Source: DASRAP01 sp964503275 (GTDB taxonomy: Bacteria; Gemmatimonadota; Gemmatimonadetes; Gemmatimonadales; Gemmatimonadaceae). From it: a stretch of DNA of 64,000 nt. The position numbers were made by a program, and so were the translations under genes. Shown here piece by piece: positions 34,105 through 43,324 of the stretch; the stretch's first letter is position 1; each line of letters opens with the position of its first letter. The notes under the pieces were generated by a model. The model saw nothing but the letters and a program-made list of their open reading frames with translations, had not been told where the DNA came from and ran no database searches. The DNA is taken from assembly GCA_964503275.1 (NCBI GenBank), contig CAZCZO010000008.1, forward strand, positions 58,523 through 122,522, written 5' to 3'.

Positions 34105-36567
34105 ATGCGCGTTCTCCCTCGCGCGTTGTTCCCGATCGCTGCGGCCGCGTCGCTGTTCGCGGTCCTCACGGTGGCTGACTCGTACGCGAACGATGTCTCG
34201 CCGGTCGCGAACGCCGGGCTCGTCGGCTTCGGTGGCGCCGTCGTGGTCGGTGACGGTGAGGTGTTCGTCGCGGAGGGCGCGAACCGGTTCCGCCCCGGCG
34301 CCGTGTATGTGTATCGCAAGACGGCCAACGCCTGGCAGCAGAGCGCGGTCCTCAATGGACCGAACGCGGCGGTCGGCGATCAGTTCGGCAGTGCGCTGGC
34401 GTTCAACGGGACGCAGCTCATCGTCGGCGCGGGCCCCTCGACGCTGCACGTGATGCGTAAGGACGGCGCGCGCTGGGTGCATGCGAGCACCATCACGGCG
34501 CAGGGTGATGCCCGCTTCGGAGCAGTCGCCGCGGACGGTGATTGGGTGCTCGTGGGGCGTCCGGTCGTGGGCGGCGGTCGAGGCGGTCGCGGTGCGGCGC
34601 CGGCGGCCGCACCCGCGGGAGCCGTGTACGCCTACAAGCGGGCGGCCGACGGCAGCTATGGCCTCGCGGCGACGTTGACGGCGACCGGTGGCGAGACCAC
34701 CGGCGATAACTTCGGCTCGTCCATCGCGATCCGGGGCACGACGGCGCTGATCGGGGCGAGCGGTGCCGCGGGCCGAGCCGGCCTCGTGCATGAGTTCGCG
34801 CTGAATGCCGGCGGCGAGTGGACGCAGGTGCGCTCGTTCGCGCCACAGGGTCTGGCGGCCGGACACGCATTCGGCTCGGCGATCGCGATGCAGGGTGAGC
34901 AGGCCGTGGTGAGTGCCCCGGGTGCGCCGAACGACTTCGGGGCGGCCTACGTGTATCGCCGTGTGGCGGCGACGGGCCGCGGTGCCGCACCGGGTGCGAT
35001 GGTGTGGGCGCCAGTGGCGCGGCTCTCGGCGCCGGTCCTGACGACGGGTGCCGGATATGGCGCCGCGGTCGCGGCCGACGATCGCGAGATCTGGGTCGGC
35101 GCGCCAGGTCTCAGCGGCACCGGCGGCGTGTACGTGTATCCCCTGCGCGACGGGCAGTTGCGTGGGGACGGGGTCGCGTTCCTGAGCCCCACGGGCGTCA
35201 CGGAGTCGATCGCGAAGGGCAATGCCATCGCGATCCGCGGCAACGTGGCGGCGGTCGGCGCCATCAACGCGGCGATGGGGATGGGCGGCGTGTTCATCTA
35301 TGAGCGCGACAACGCCGGGGCGTGGCGCGCGGCACCGATGCTCAAGCCGGCCATCGACGAGATCAACGCGATCACGGGGCGCGAGCGCCGCTGCTCGGAG
35401 CAGGGCAAGGCCGAGATCTTCGACTGCAACAATGCCGAGCTGTTGTCGTTCGTGCCGCCGTCGAAGATGACGCATGATGGGCACTACATCGAGATGAACG
35501 ACATCTGGGGCTGGACCGATCCGCAGACGGGGAAGGAGTGGGCCATCGTCGGGCGTCGGGACGGCACCACCTTCGTCGACATCTCGAACGCCGGCGATCC
35601 GGTGTCGGTGGCGGATCTGCCGTTGACCGAGGGGGCGCGGCCGGCCGCGTGGCGCGACATGAAGGTGTACAAGGACCATGCGTACATCGTGTCCGATGGT
35701 GCCGGTCCGCACGGGATGCAGGTCTTCGACCTGACCCGTCTGCGGAGCATGCGGCCGCAGGCCAACGGCCAGCCGCAGAAGGTCGCGGCCGATCTCATCT
35801 ACCGTGAGATCGCCTCGGCGCACAACATCGTGATCAACGAAGAGAGCGGCTTCGCCTACTCCGTCGGGTCGAGCCTCGGCGGCACGACCTGCGGTGGCGG
35901 GCTGCACATGATCGACATCCGGGAGCCCAAGAAGCCGACCTTCGTCGGGTGCTTCGCGGACACCACCACCGGCCGCGCGTCCACCGGCTACTCGCACGAC
36001 GCCCAGTGCGTGAACTACAAGGGCCCGGACAGCCGCTATGCGGGACGCGAGATCTGCATCGGCTCGAACGAGACGGCGATCAGCGTCGCGGATGTGACCG
36101 ACAAGAAGAACCCGAAGGCGCTGTCGCGCGCGTCGTATCCGCGCGTGGCCTACACGCACCAGGGCTGGTTCACCGAGGACCATCGCTGGTTCTATGTGAA
36201 CGACGAGATCGACGAGCTGCAGGGCGTCGAGAAGACCCGCACGCTGGTGTGGGACCTCGCGGACCTCGAGAACCCCAAGCTCATCAAGGAGCATATGGGG
36301 ACCGAGTCGGCGTCGGACCACAACCTGTACGTGAAGGGCAACCTGATGTACCAGGCCAACTATCGGTCGGGTCTGCGCATCCTCGACGTCTCCGATCCGG
36401 CGAACCCGCGTGAGGTGGGCTTCTTCAAGACGGCGCCGTTCTACGACAACAGCCCCGGGTACAACGGGGCGTGGTCGGTGTATCCCTACTTCAAGAGTGG
36501 CGCCATCGTCGTGAACTCCATCGAGCAGGGGCTGTTCGTGGTCAAGCACCGTCCCGTGGTCTTCTGA
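34105..36567 (+). CDS. Exported LVIVD-repeat (choice-of-anchor B) propeller protein
   Basis: An 820-residue secreted protein. Signal peptide 1-29. Residues about 40-430 contain FG-GAP-like repeats (GAVYVYRKTANAW, GDQFGSALAFNG, GDNFGSSIAIRG, GHAFGSAIAMQG) in an alpha-integrin-style propeller. From about 440 a second propeller of LVIVD type follows (EWAIVGRRDGTTFVDISNAGDP, HGMQVFDLTRL, and GLRILDVSDPANPREVGFF at the end). A Cys pair (RRCSEQ and FDCNNAE) joins the two. The second half resembles choice-of-anchor B proteins. It is likely an extracellular adhesion or scaffold protein. TGATG coupling links it to the next gene. Confidence 0.85.
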   Translation: MRVLPRALFPIAAAASLFAVLTVADSYANDVSPVANAGLVGFGGAVVVGDGEVFVAEGANRFRPGAVYVYRKTANAWQQSAVLNGPNAAVGDQFGSALAFNGTQLIVGAGPSTLHVMRKDGARWVHASTITAQGDARFGAVAADGDWVLVGRPVVGGGRGGRGAAPAAAPAGAVYAYKRAADGSYGLAATLTATGGETTGDNFGSSIAIRGTTALIGASGAAGRAGLVHEFALNAGGEWTQVRSFAPQGLAAGHAFGSAIAMQGEQAVVSAPGAPNDFGAAYVYRRVAATGRGAAPGAMVWAPVARLSAPVLTTGAGYGAAVAADDREIWVGAPGLSGTGGVYVYPLRDGQLRGDGVAFLSPTGVTESIAKGNAIAIRGNVAAVGAINAAMGMGGVFIYERDNAGAWRAAPMLKPAIDEINAITGRERRCSEQGKAEIFDCNNAELLSFVPPSKMTHDGHYIEMNDIWGWTDPQTGKEWAIVGRRDGTTFVDISNAGDPVSVADLPLTEGARPAAWRDMKVYKDHAYIVSDGAGPHGMQVFDLTRLRSMRPQANGQPQKVAADLIYREIASAHNIVINEESGFAYSVGSSLGGTTCGGGLHMIDIREPKKPTFVGCFADTTTGRASTGYSHDAQCVNYKGPDSRYAGREICIGSNETAISVADVTDKKNPKALSRASYPRVAYTHQGWFTEDHRWFYVNDEIDELQGVEKTRTLVWDLADLENPKLIKEHMGTESASDHNLYVKGNLMYQANYRSGLRILDVSDPANPREVGFFKTAPFYDNSPGYNGAWSVYPYFKSGAIVVNSIEQGLFVVKHRPVVF

Positions 36568-37637
36568 TGCGTCGTGTGTTGCTGGCCGTCGTCGCGGTCG
36601 TTCTGACCGCGACGACGGCCGCGGCCCAGGCCGCGCGCGAATTGCTCTACGTCTGCATCCAGGACGAGGCGAAGGTCGCCGTCATCGACATGGCGACCGG
36701 CGAACTCCTGCGCACGGTGGACCTGCAGACCCTGGGGTTCCCCGCGACCGCCAAGCCGCACTACATCGTGGTGGAGCCCGATCGCGCGCACTGGTACGTG
36801 TCGCTGATCGGGGCAGGACGCGTGGTGAAGTTCGACGCGCAGGACCGCGTCGTCGCACAGTACGAGATGGAGACGCCCGGCATGCTCGCGCTGGTGCCAG
36901 GCAGCCAGCAGTTGCTGGTCAGCCGCTCTATGAGCGCGGTGAACCCGCCGGCCCGGGTGGCGCTGCTGGACCGCCGCACCATGCGCGGCGAAGAGCTGCC
37001 GGTGCTGTTCCCGCGCCCGCACCCGATGGCCGCGACCGCCGCCGGCTATGCGTACACCGGCTCGCTGGGCGTGAACCAATTGGCGACCATCGATCTGGCC
37101 ACCGAGCGCGTGTCGCTGACCGCCGTCAGCGGTCCGACGCATTCGCTGGTGCAGTACGATGTGTCCGCCGACGGCAAGACCCTCGTGGCGTCGTCCGAGA
37201 CCACGGGTCGGCTCCTCGTGTTCGACCTCAGCGCCCCCGCCACCCCGACATTGCTGACGCAGGTCACGGTCGGCGCCATGGCCTTCGACCCCAGCTTCAC
37301 ACCGGACCAGCGCCACGTGTGGGTGCCCGTGAAGGGCAGCAGCGAGATCGTGGTCATTGAGACCGGCACGTGGAAGGAAGTGCGGCGCCTGACGCATGCG
37401 TCGTTCCAGCAGCCGCACCAGATCATCTTCTCGGCGGACGGACGCCGGGCCTTCGTGACGAACAACAACAAGATGGACCACATGGCCGATCCGAACGCCC
37501 ACGCGGGCCATGCCGGCCACGCGGGCGGCGATGGAGTGGCATCGCTCTCGATCGTCGACGTGGCGAGCGGGACGGTCACGTCGGCGCTGGTGTTGGGCAA
37601 GAACCTCACGGGCATGGGCACGCGTGCGCGCCGCTGA
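36567..37637 (+). CDS. Exported YVTN/YncE-like beta-propeller protein
   Basis: A 356-residue protein. Signal peptide 1-20 (VVLTATTAAAQA). Seven or so blades of the YVTN type: LLYVCIQDEAKVAVIDMATGE, HYIVVEPDRAHWYVS, TLVASSETTGRLLVFD and VWVPVKGSSEIVVIETGTW. The C-terminal blade has a His-rich loop, MDHMADPNAHAGHAGHAGG, which could bind a metal ion. Enzymatic residues are not evident. ATG shares the A of the preceding TGA; the last 14 bases overlap the next gene. Confidence 0.8.
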   Translation: MRRVLLAVVAVVLTATTAAAQAARELLYVCIQDEAKVAVIDMATGELLRTVDLQTLGFPATAKPHYIVVEPDRAHWYVSLIGAGRVVKFDAQDRVVAQYEMETPGMLALVPGSQQLLVSRSMSAVNPPARVALLDRRTMRGEELPVLFPRPHPMAATAAGYAYTGSLGVNQLATIDLATERVSLTAVSGPTHSLVQYDVSADGKTLVASSETTGRLLVFDLSAPATPTLLTQVTVGAMAFDPSFTPDQRHVWVPVKGSSEIVVIETGTWKEVRRLTHASFQQPHQIIFSADGRRAFVTNNNKMDHMADPNAHAGHAGHAGGDGVASLSIVDVASGTVTSALVLGKNLTGMGTRARR

Positions 37638-39474
37638 GCGTGCCGCCCTGCTGGGTGGCACGCTGCTGTTGTCGGCCTGTGCAGCGGCCGTCGCCAGCAC
37701 GCGGCCCCCGAGGGGCGAACCGCTCACCGCGGCGCACTTCACACGCGATGTGTCCCCGTTCCCGGTGTTCGACAGCGCGGGTCGGCCCTACGCGCTGGCA
37801 TTCCTGGGTGGGCTCGATGTCCCACGCCCGCAGTTCGTGGACATCGATGGCGACGGGGACCTCGACCTGTTCGTGCAAGAGTACGCGCAGTCCGTGATGT
37901 TCTTCGAGAACGTGGGGACGCGCGCCGCGCCGCGGTACGAGTGGCGCAGCGACAAGTTCCAGGGGCTCGATACCGGCGAGTGGTTCCGCTTCCTCGATGT
38001 CGATGGGGATTCGCTGGTGGATCTCCTCAGTGAGCTGCCGTTCAGCTACATCCGCTTCTGGAAGAACGTCGGCACCCGCACGGCGCCGCGCTTCGCGGCC
38101 CAGGACTCGGTGCGCGACGCGGCGGGCCGCGCGATCTACTTCGACCGCCAGAACATCCCGGCGCTGACCGACGTGGACTGCAACGGGCGGATCGACTTCT
38201 TCGTGGGGCGGGTCGAAGGCGTGGTGGATCGCCTGGAGCAGACGGAGCGGGGCTCGCTGCGCTTCGCGCTCGTCGAGGAGCGCTGGGAGGATATCGAGAT
38301 CGTCGCGGTGGTCGACACGGCCGCCCGCCCCACGCGGCATGGCGCCAACGCACTGGCCTTCGCGGACTTCGACGGTGATGGCGACGTGGATCTGTTCTGG
38401 GGCGATTTCTTCGAGCGTGGCATCCTGCTGATCGAGAACATCGGCCGCAGTTGTGCCACGCCGAACTTCCAGGTGCAGCCGGTGCAACTGCCCTTCGCCG
38501 ATGGCGTGCTCACCAGCGGCTACAATGCACCGGCGCCGGTGGACTTCGATGGCGACGGCGACCTGGATTTCCTCATGGGCGTGATCGGTGGCACGGCCAA
38601 CCCGGTACGCACCGCCGCGGACAACTTCTACCACTGGGAGCGCACCGCGCGCGATCGCTTCGTGTTGCGCAGCACCCGGTTCCTCGACGGCCTCGACGTC
38701 GGGTCCGAGTCCGCGCCGGCATTCGTGGATCTCGACGGTGATGGCCTGCTCGACCTGGTGATCGGGAGCAAGGTCGAACCGACGTCGAACACGGCGGGGC
38801 GGCTCCATGTGTACGCCAATCGCGGGAGCGCGGCGCAGCCCCGGTTCGAGGCGCAGGGTACGATCGACGTCGGCGCGTACTACAACATCGTCCCGGCCTT
38901 CGGCGATCTCGACGGCGATGGCGACCCCGACCTGCTGGTCGGGACCTGGAACCACGACATCAAGGGATTCCGCAACGTGGGGACGCGCCGCATGCCGCAG
39001 TTCGTGCGCGACAGCACGCTCGATGTCACGCTCACGCGGGTGAGCAATGCGGCCCCGGTGCTGTTCGACCTCGACGGTGACGGCGATCTGGATCTCGTCG
39101 TCGGGCAGTCCAATGGCGAGTTCAAGTTCTACCGCAACGAGGGCTCGGCGCAGGTGCCGCGCTTCGTGCTGGCCAGCGAGCGGCTCGATGACCTCGATGT
39201 CGGCCGCCGCAGTGCGCCGGCCTTCCACGATGTCGATGGCGATGGGCTACCCGACCTCGTGAGTGGCCGGGAGGAGGGTGGCCTGCTGGTGTACCGCAAT
39301 GTCGGCACCCGGTCGGCGCCACGCTTCGCGGCGTACGATGGATTCGCGCTGCCGCTACCGCCCGCATCGGTGCCGCGTTTCGTCGACATCGACGGGGACG
39401 GTCGGATCGATCTGTTCTCAGGCTCGGTCGGCGGGGGGGTGGTCTTCTATCGGGGGACCACCCCAGCCCGCTGA
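37624..39474 (+). CDS. Lipoprotein with VCBS/FG-GAP repeats
   Basis: A 616-residue protein. I place the start at GTG 37624, because it gives a lipoprotein signal (RAALLGGTLLLSAC, lipobox LSAC) and lies 14 bases inside the preceding gene. At least nine DxDGDGxxD calcium-type loops are seen (DIDGDGDLDLF, DFDGDGDVDLFW, DFDGDGDLDFLMG, DLDGDGLLDLVIG, DLDGDGDPDLLVG, DLDGDGDLDLVVG, DVDGDGLPDLVSG, DIDGDGRIDLFSG). Each is followed by a KNVGTRTAPRF-like strand, forming an integrin-like propeller. Third member of a three-gene exported propeller operon. Calcium-stabilised binding at the cell surface is inferred. Confidence 0.82.
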   Translation: MRAAERAALLGGTLLLSACAAAVASTRPPRGEPLTAAHFTRDVSPFPVFDSAGRPYALAFLGGLDVPRPQFVDIDGDGDLDLFVQEYAQSVMFFENVGTRAAPRYEWRSDKFQGLDTGEWFRFLDVDGDSLVDLLSELPFSYIRFWKNVGTRTAPRFAAQDSVRDAAGRAIYFDRQNIPALTDVDCNGRIDFFVGRVEGVVDRLEQTERGSLRFALVEERWEDIEIVAVVDTAARPTRHGANALAFADFDGDGDVDLFWGDFFERGILLIENIGRSCATPNFQVQPVQLPFADGVLTSGYNAPAPVDFDGDGDLDFLMGVIGGTANPVRTAADNFYHWERTARDRFVLRSTRFLDGLDVGSESAPAFVDLDGDGLLDLVIGSKVEPTSNTAGRLHVYANRGSAAQPRFEAQGTIDVGAYYNIVPAFGDLDGDGDPDLLVGTWNHDIKGFRNVGTRRMPQFVRDSTLDVTLTRVSNAAPVLFDLDGDGDLDLVVGQSNGEFKFYRNEGSAQVPRFVLASERLDDLDVGRRSAPAFHDVDGDGLPDLVSGREEGGLLVYRNVGTRSAPRFAAYDGFALPLPPASVPRFVDIDGDGRIDLFSGSVGGGVVFYRGTTPAR

Positions 39475-39485
39475 CCGCGGGTCAG
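39471..39485. terminator. Short stop-codon hairpin at a convergent junction
   Basis: CTGACC-GCG-GGTCAG, a perfect 6-bp stem with a 3-base loop. It includes the TGA (39472-39474) of the propeller operon and lies seven bases before the stop of the convergent metalloprotease gene. Confidence 0.4.
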
Positions 39486-39492
39486 GCCGGCG

Positions 39493-42057
39493 TCACCACC
39501 ACAGGATCGAGCACCAGGGCTCCATCGCGCGGAGCCAGTCCGGCCCGCCATCGCGGCGCAGCAACCACTCCATCCCCGGCTCACCGATCGGTGCCCCCGG
39601 TGGCGCGGCAGGCGCCGCGCGCCGCGGCTCTGAGGCCCCCGCCGGCCGATCCAGCCACCGCGCGATGTCGGCCACGAGCAACTCCGTGTGCGCGGCCGCC
39701 GCGATGTCGATGTCCGTGCGCGCGCGCAACGCGGTGACACGCTCACTGAGGGCATGCCGCGCGAGTGCGCGCACCTGCGGCATCGCGGCGTCGTCGGCGA
39801 GGCCCATCAGGTTGTCGATCACCACTCGCTCCACGGCCCGCCGGATCTCGCGCTCGTAGGGCGTGTTCGCCGTGGCGCCGAACGTGGACTCGATGATGGT
39901 GCCCAACACCTCCTCGAGGCTCGGGAGTGCCGGGTCCAGCGCATGCTGCTCGACCAAGCGCGCGGCGCGATCGCCCGTGAGGATCCCCGCCACGACTTGA
40001 TCGGCCGCCACCACAGCCGGTGCGATCGCATCGAAGGCGCCGCCGGTCCAGCGCGGGAAGGTCTCACGCGTACGCCCGAAGCCCGAGGGCCGCGGCGGGA
40101 TCAGTCGCACGATGCCCTCGGGCAGGGCCAGCGTACCCGGCTGCACCACACGCAGCAGCGCAGCCAGCGCCGCACGCTGCTCCGCGCCGGGCACGCGCGT
40201 GAATGGCGTGCTGCCATCGCCGCGCTGCGCGTACTCATAGCGCAGGCCGCCGAGGTAGCCGACCGTCGCATCGACCTGATAGCGGTGGTGCATGTACACC
40301 GGCACCAGGACCTCTTCGAGCATGGCCATCGGCGTGCCGCGCGTGATCACGTTCTCGCCGAAGCGGCCCAGGGCGGCTCGGCGCACGGCGAGCATGCGGT
40401 CCAGCTCTGCCGGGAGATCGGTGCCGTTCGCCCACTGATCCACTCCGGCGTGTGTGCCGAGGTCCTGGTTGGTGAAGTACTTGAGGTCCTGCCGCTCGGC
40501 CTCCGTGAGGATGCGCCGCAGCTCGGCGGCCTCGTTGGCGCCCGGCGCGAACTGCGCATAGCCCCAGCGGATCGCGACCTTGTCCCACTCGCCGATGCCG
40601 TCGTCGTACACGGTCGAGAGGTCGAAGGACCCGTCGGCGCGCATGGTGATCAGCGGGTGCGGGTAGTCCATCACGCTGATGCGTCCGCCGCGACTGTTGT
40701 AGTAGTTGTGGCCGATGCCCAGCGTGTGGCCGATCTCGTGCGCCGAGAGCTGGCGCAGGCGCTGCAGCGCCCAGCGCTCGACCTCGGGTGGCGGCGTGTC
40801 GCCGCGCTCGTAGGGCGCCAGCAGCCCTTCGAGGATCATCCAATCCTGCCGTACCCGCAACGAGCCGAGTGTGACGACCCCTTTGATGATCTCGCCCGTG
40901 CGCGGGTCGGTGACGGAGCCGCCGGTGCTCCACCCCCGCGTGGAGCGGTGCACCCAGTTGATCACGTTGTAGCGGATATCGAGCGGGCTCACCCCCTCGG
41001 GCAGCATCTCGATGCGGAACGCATTGCGGAATCCGGCGGCCTCGAAGGCCTCGGCCCACCAGCGTCCACCCTCGAGAAGCGCCGTGCGCACCGGCTCCGG
41101 CGTGCCGGGGTCGAGGTAGTACACGATGGGGGCGACGGGCTCGCTGACCGCGGCGCTGGGGTTGCGCTTGATGAGCCGATGCCGGCTGATGAAGCGCTTG
41201 ACCATGGGCTGGCCCAGCGGGGCCGAGTAGTCGGAGTAGGTGATGCCGAAGTAACCGCCGCGCGGGTCGGCCTCGCGCGGCGTGTAATTGCCGTCGGGCA
41301 GCTGCACGAAGGAGTGATGCACGCGGATGCTGGCGGCCTCGCCGGTCGCCGCGACCGAGCCGACGCCCTCGAAGTACGCCCCGCCGCGGCCGCCCGCACC
41401 GCCCGGCTGCGCGGCGAAGGTCAGCTCGGCCTCCATCTCGGTGTTGCGCGGGAAGTTCTGGGTCATCGGCATGTACACGCTGGAGCGCGTCGGCTCGAAG
41501 CGGTACGAGCCGGGCGTCAGCCGCGTCGCGATGTTGCCGCCATCGCGGACGATGAACTCACTGATGTCCACCAGGACACGGCGCCCGCCATCGCTCTCGG
41601 CGGCGACCGCGAAGCCCCAGAGCACCGACCGCGCGAAGGCGTCGCGCACCGTGCGCGCCTCGGCCGCGCTGCTGGTCGACGCGCGGAAGCGGTAGTTCGG
41701 CTGCACCATCAGCACGCGCGGCCCCTGCCGCTCGAAGAACACGATGCGCGACCCGGTGAGCGCCCCGCGGTCGATGCCGATGTCGTTCGACCCCAGCCCG
41801 GAGCCATAGCCCGTGCTGTGCAGGACCTCCTCACCCAGTCGGGCGATCTCCATCAACAGTTGCCCGGTGGCGGCGTCGTGGTAGAGCGGGAAGAAGCCGT
41901 CGAGCTTGGTGAGACCGGCCGTGCGGTCCTCGATGCTCCGGAGCGCGGGACGGGCGGCGGCCTGCGCCGCCAGCTCTGGGACGCTCAGCACAGCGATGGC
42001 GCTGAGCGTGAGGAAGCGGATGGCCTGCGAACAGCGCCGGCGGCGGGCGGGGGGCAT
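39493..42057 (-). CDS. Large exported zinc metalloprotease (DUF5117/DUF5118 type)
   Basis: An 854-residue secreted protein. The signal region is 1-32 (LSAIAVLSVPELAAQ). An N-terminal beta-rich part (DUF5117-like, KLDGFFPLYHDAATGQLLMEIA pieces) is followed by the metzincin-like site SAHEIGHTLGIGHNYYNS, an HExxHxxGxxH motif with three His ligands and a catalytic Glu. The Met-turn candidate is SVMDYPHP. The C-terminal third (about 540-850) is helical. The Gly-rich loop GGAGGRGGAY appears near residue 215. It may degrade extracellular proteins. ATG 42057 has GGAG seven bases upstream. It is divergent from the Tat epimerase at 42141. Confidence 0.92.
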   Translation of the reverse strand: MPPARRRRCSQAIRFLTLSAIAVLSVPELAAQAAARPALRSIEDRTAGLTKLDGFFPLYHDAATGQLLMEIARLGEEVLHSTGYGSGLGSNDIGIDRGALTGSRIVFFERQGPRVLMVQPNYRFRASTSSAAEARTVRDAFARSVLWGFAVAAESDGGRRVLVDISEFIVRDGGNIATRLTPGSYRFEPTRSSVYMPMTQNFPRNTEMEAELTFAAQPGGAGGRGGAYFEGVGSVAATGEAASIRVHHSFVQLPDGNYTPREADPRGGYFGITYSDYSAPLGQPMVKRFISRHRLIKRNPSAAVSEPVAPIVYYLDPGTPEPVRTALLEGGRWWAEAFEAAGFRNAFRIEMLPEGVSPLDIRYNVINWVHRSTRGWSTGGSVTDPRTGEIIKGVVTLGSLRVRQDWMILEGLLAPYERGDTPPPEVERWALQRLRQLSAHEIGHTLGIGHNYYNSRGGRISVMDYPHPLITMRADGSFDLSTVYDDGIGEWDKVAIRWGYAQFAPGANEAAELRRILTEAERQDLKYFTNQDLGTHAGVDQWANGTDLPAELDRMLAVRRAALGRFGENVITRGTPMAMLEEVLVPVYMHHRYQVDATVGYLGGLRYEYAQRGDGSTPFTRVPGAEQRAALAALLRVVQPGTLALPEGIVRLIPPRPSGFGRTRETFPRWTGGAFDAIAPAVVAADQVVAGILTGDRAARLVEQHALDPALPSLEEVLGTIIESTFGATANTPYEREIRRAVERVVIDNLMGLADDAAMPQVRALARHALSERVTALRARTDIDIAAAAHTELLVADIARWLDRPAGASEPRRAAPAAPPGAPIGEPGMEWLLRRDGGPDWLRAMEPWCSILWW

Positions 42058-42140
42058 TCGGTGCTCCACGGTGGTAGCGTTCAAGGGACGGACGACCGTC
42101 CCTAATGTACCGTTCGCAACCGACCCTTGGTGGAGCCCCG

Positions 42141-43295
42141 ATGGTGACCGACCCCACGACCTCACGCCGATCCTTCCTCCAGCTCGCGGCGGCCGCTGGT
42201 GCGGGGACCGCCCTCGGGCTCGCTCGCCCGCTGCCCGCCGCGAGCATCGTGGCCGCGCCTGCTGTGCTGCGCGGCCGCCGCGCGCCGCTCCGGATCCTCA
42301 TCCTCGGCGGGACCAGCTTCATCGGGCCGTATCAAGTACAGTATGCGCTCGACCGCGGGCATACGGTGACCCTGTTCAATCGCGGGCGCACGAATCCCGG
42401 CCTGTTCCCCACGGTCGAGAAGCTGATCGGGGATCGCACGGGCGATGTATCCGCTCTCGCGGGCCGTGCGTGGGATGTGGTGATCGACAACTCCGCGACG
42501 GATCCCACCTGGGTCACGCGGACGGCCGCGCTGCTCGCGCCGACCTGCAAGCGCTACTACTTCGTCTCGACGCGCAGTGTGTATCGCGACGTGAGCCGCG
42601 TACCCATGACCATCGACGCGGAGGTGTTCACACGCGAGAACACGCCGCTGCGCGAGGGCCAGGCGCTGCCCTACGGCTTGTCGAAGGCCTTGGCCGAGGC
42701 GGAGGCGCACAAGTACTTCCCGGGCCGATCGCTGGTGGTGCGACCGGGGCTGATCGTCGGGCCGGGCGACAACACCGATCGCTTCACGTACTGGCCGGTG
42801 CGCATCGAACGCGGTGGCGAGATCCTCGCGCCGGGCGATGGCAGTGACCCGGTGCAGGTGATCGACGCGCGCGATCTGGGCGAATGGATGATCCGTCTCG
42901 CCGAGCAGGAGGCGGTCGGGGTGTACAACGCGGTGGGGCCGCGGACGCCGCGCTCGTTCGCCGAGTTCCTGCACGGGATCAAGGCGGCGACGACCTCGGA
43001 GGGCACGTTCACCTGGGTGCCGACCGAGTTCCTGACACAGCATCGCGTGCGCTCGTACCAGGAGATGCCGGTGTGGCGTCCCGCGGCGGGTGGGTCAGAG
43101 GGCTTCGGGCGCTTCGATCTCACGCGCGAGGTCGCATTGGGGCTGACCTTCCGTCCGCTCGCGGAGACCACGCGCGCGACCTTGGATTTCTATCATTCCC
43201 GGCCAGCGGCGGAGCAGGCGCAGCTGCGGGCGGGCATCACCGCGGAGCGTGAGGCCGAGGTGTTGGCGTTGTGGAAGGCAGCGCGGGGGGGATGA
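42141..43295 (+). CDS. Tat-exported NAD-dependent epimerase/dehydratase, paralogue 3
   Basis: A 384-residue extended SDR. The Tat signal is TSRRSFLQLAAAAGAG. The nucleotide motif ILILGGTSFIGP has Ser where the paralogues have Gly (GGTGFIGP). RGHTVTLFNRGRTNPGLFP and the block RPGLIVGPGDNTDRFTYWPVR are almost identical to paralogue 1 (12371-13543). The active-site tyrosine motif is YGLSK. The C-terminus EREAEVLALWKA also matches. GGAG five bases before ATG 42141 sets the start. Closest to paralogue 1 by eye, though 29 kb away. Confidence 0.9.
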   Translation: MVTDPTTSRRSFLQLAAAAGAGTALGLARPLPAASIVAAPAVLRGRRAPLRILILGGTSFIGPYQVQYALDRGHTVTLFNRGRTNPGLFPTVEKLIGDRTGDVSALAGRAWDVVIDNSATDPTWVTRTAALLAPTCKRYYFVSTRSVYRDVSRVPMTIDAEVFTRENTPLREGQALPYGLSKALAEAEAHKYFPGRSLVVRPGLIVGPGDNTDRFTYWPVRIERGGEILAPGDGSDPVQVIDARDLGEWMIRLAEQEAVGVYNAVGPRTPRSFAEFLHGIKAATTSEGTFTWVPTEFLTQHRVRSYQEMPVWRPAAGGSEGFGRFDLTREVALGLTFRPLAETTRATLDFYHSRPAAEQAQLRAGITAEREAEVLALWKAARGG

Positions 43296-43324
43296 TACGG
43301 CGGTCTGGCGTGTCGCGGCGTGCG

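Noticed and set aside
33919..36549. Long minus-strand frame over the LVIVD gene
   Set aside because: Same codon-bias shadow. Low-complexity Arg/Asp/His composition, and the plus strand has a signal peptide and repeats.
37510..37623. Upstream extension of the VCBS lipoprotein gene to ATG 37510
   Set aside because: It would add Arg/Trp-rich residues before the lipoprotein signal and overlap the preceding gene by 128 bases; GTG 37624 gives a proper lipobox.
39688..42105. Long plus-strand frame over the metalloprotease
   Set aside because: Shadow; the HExxH enzyme is on the minus strand.
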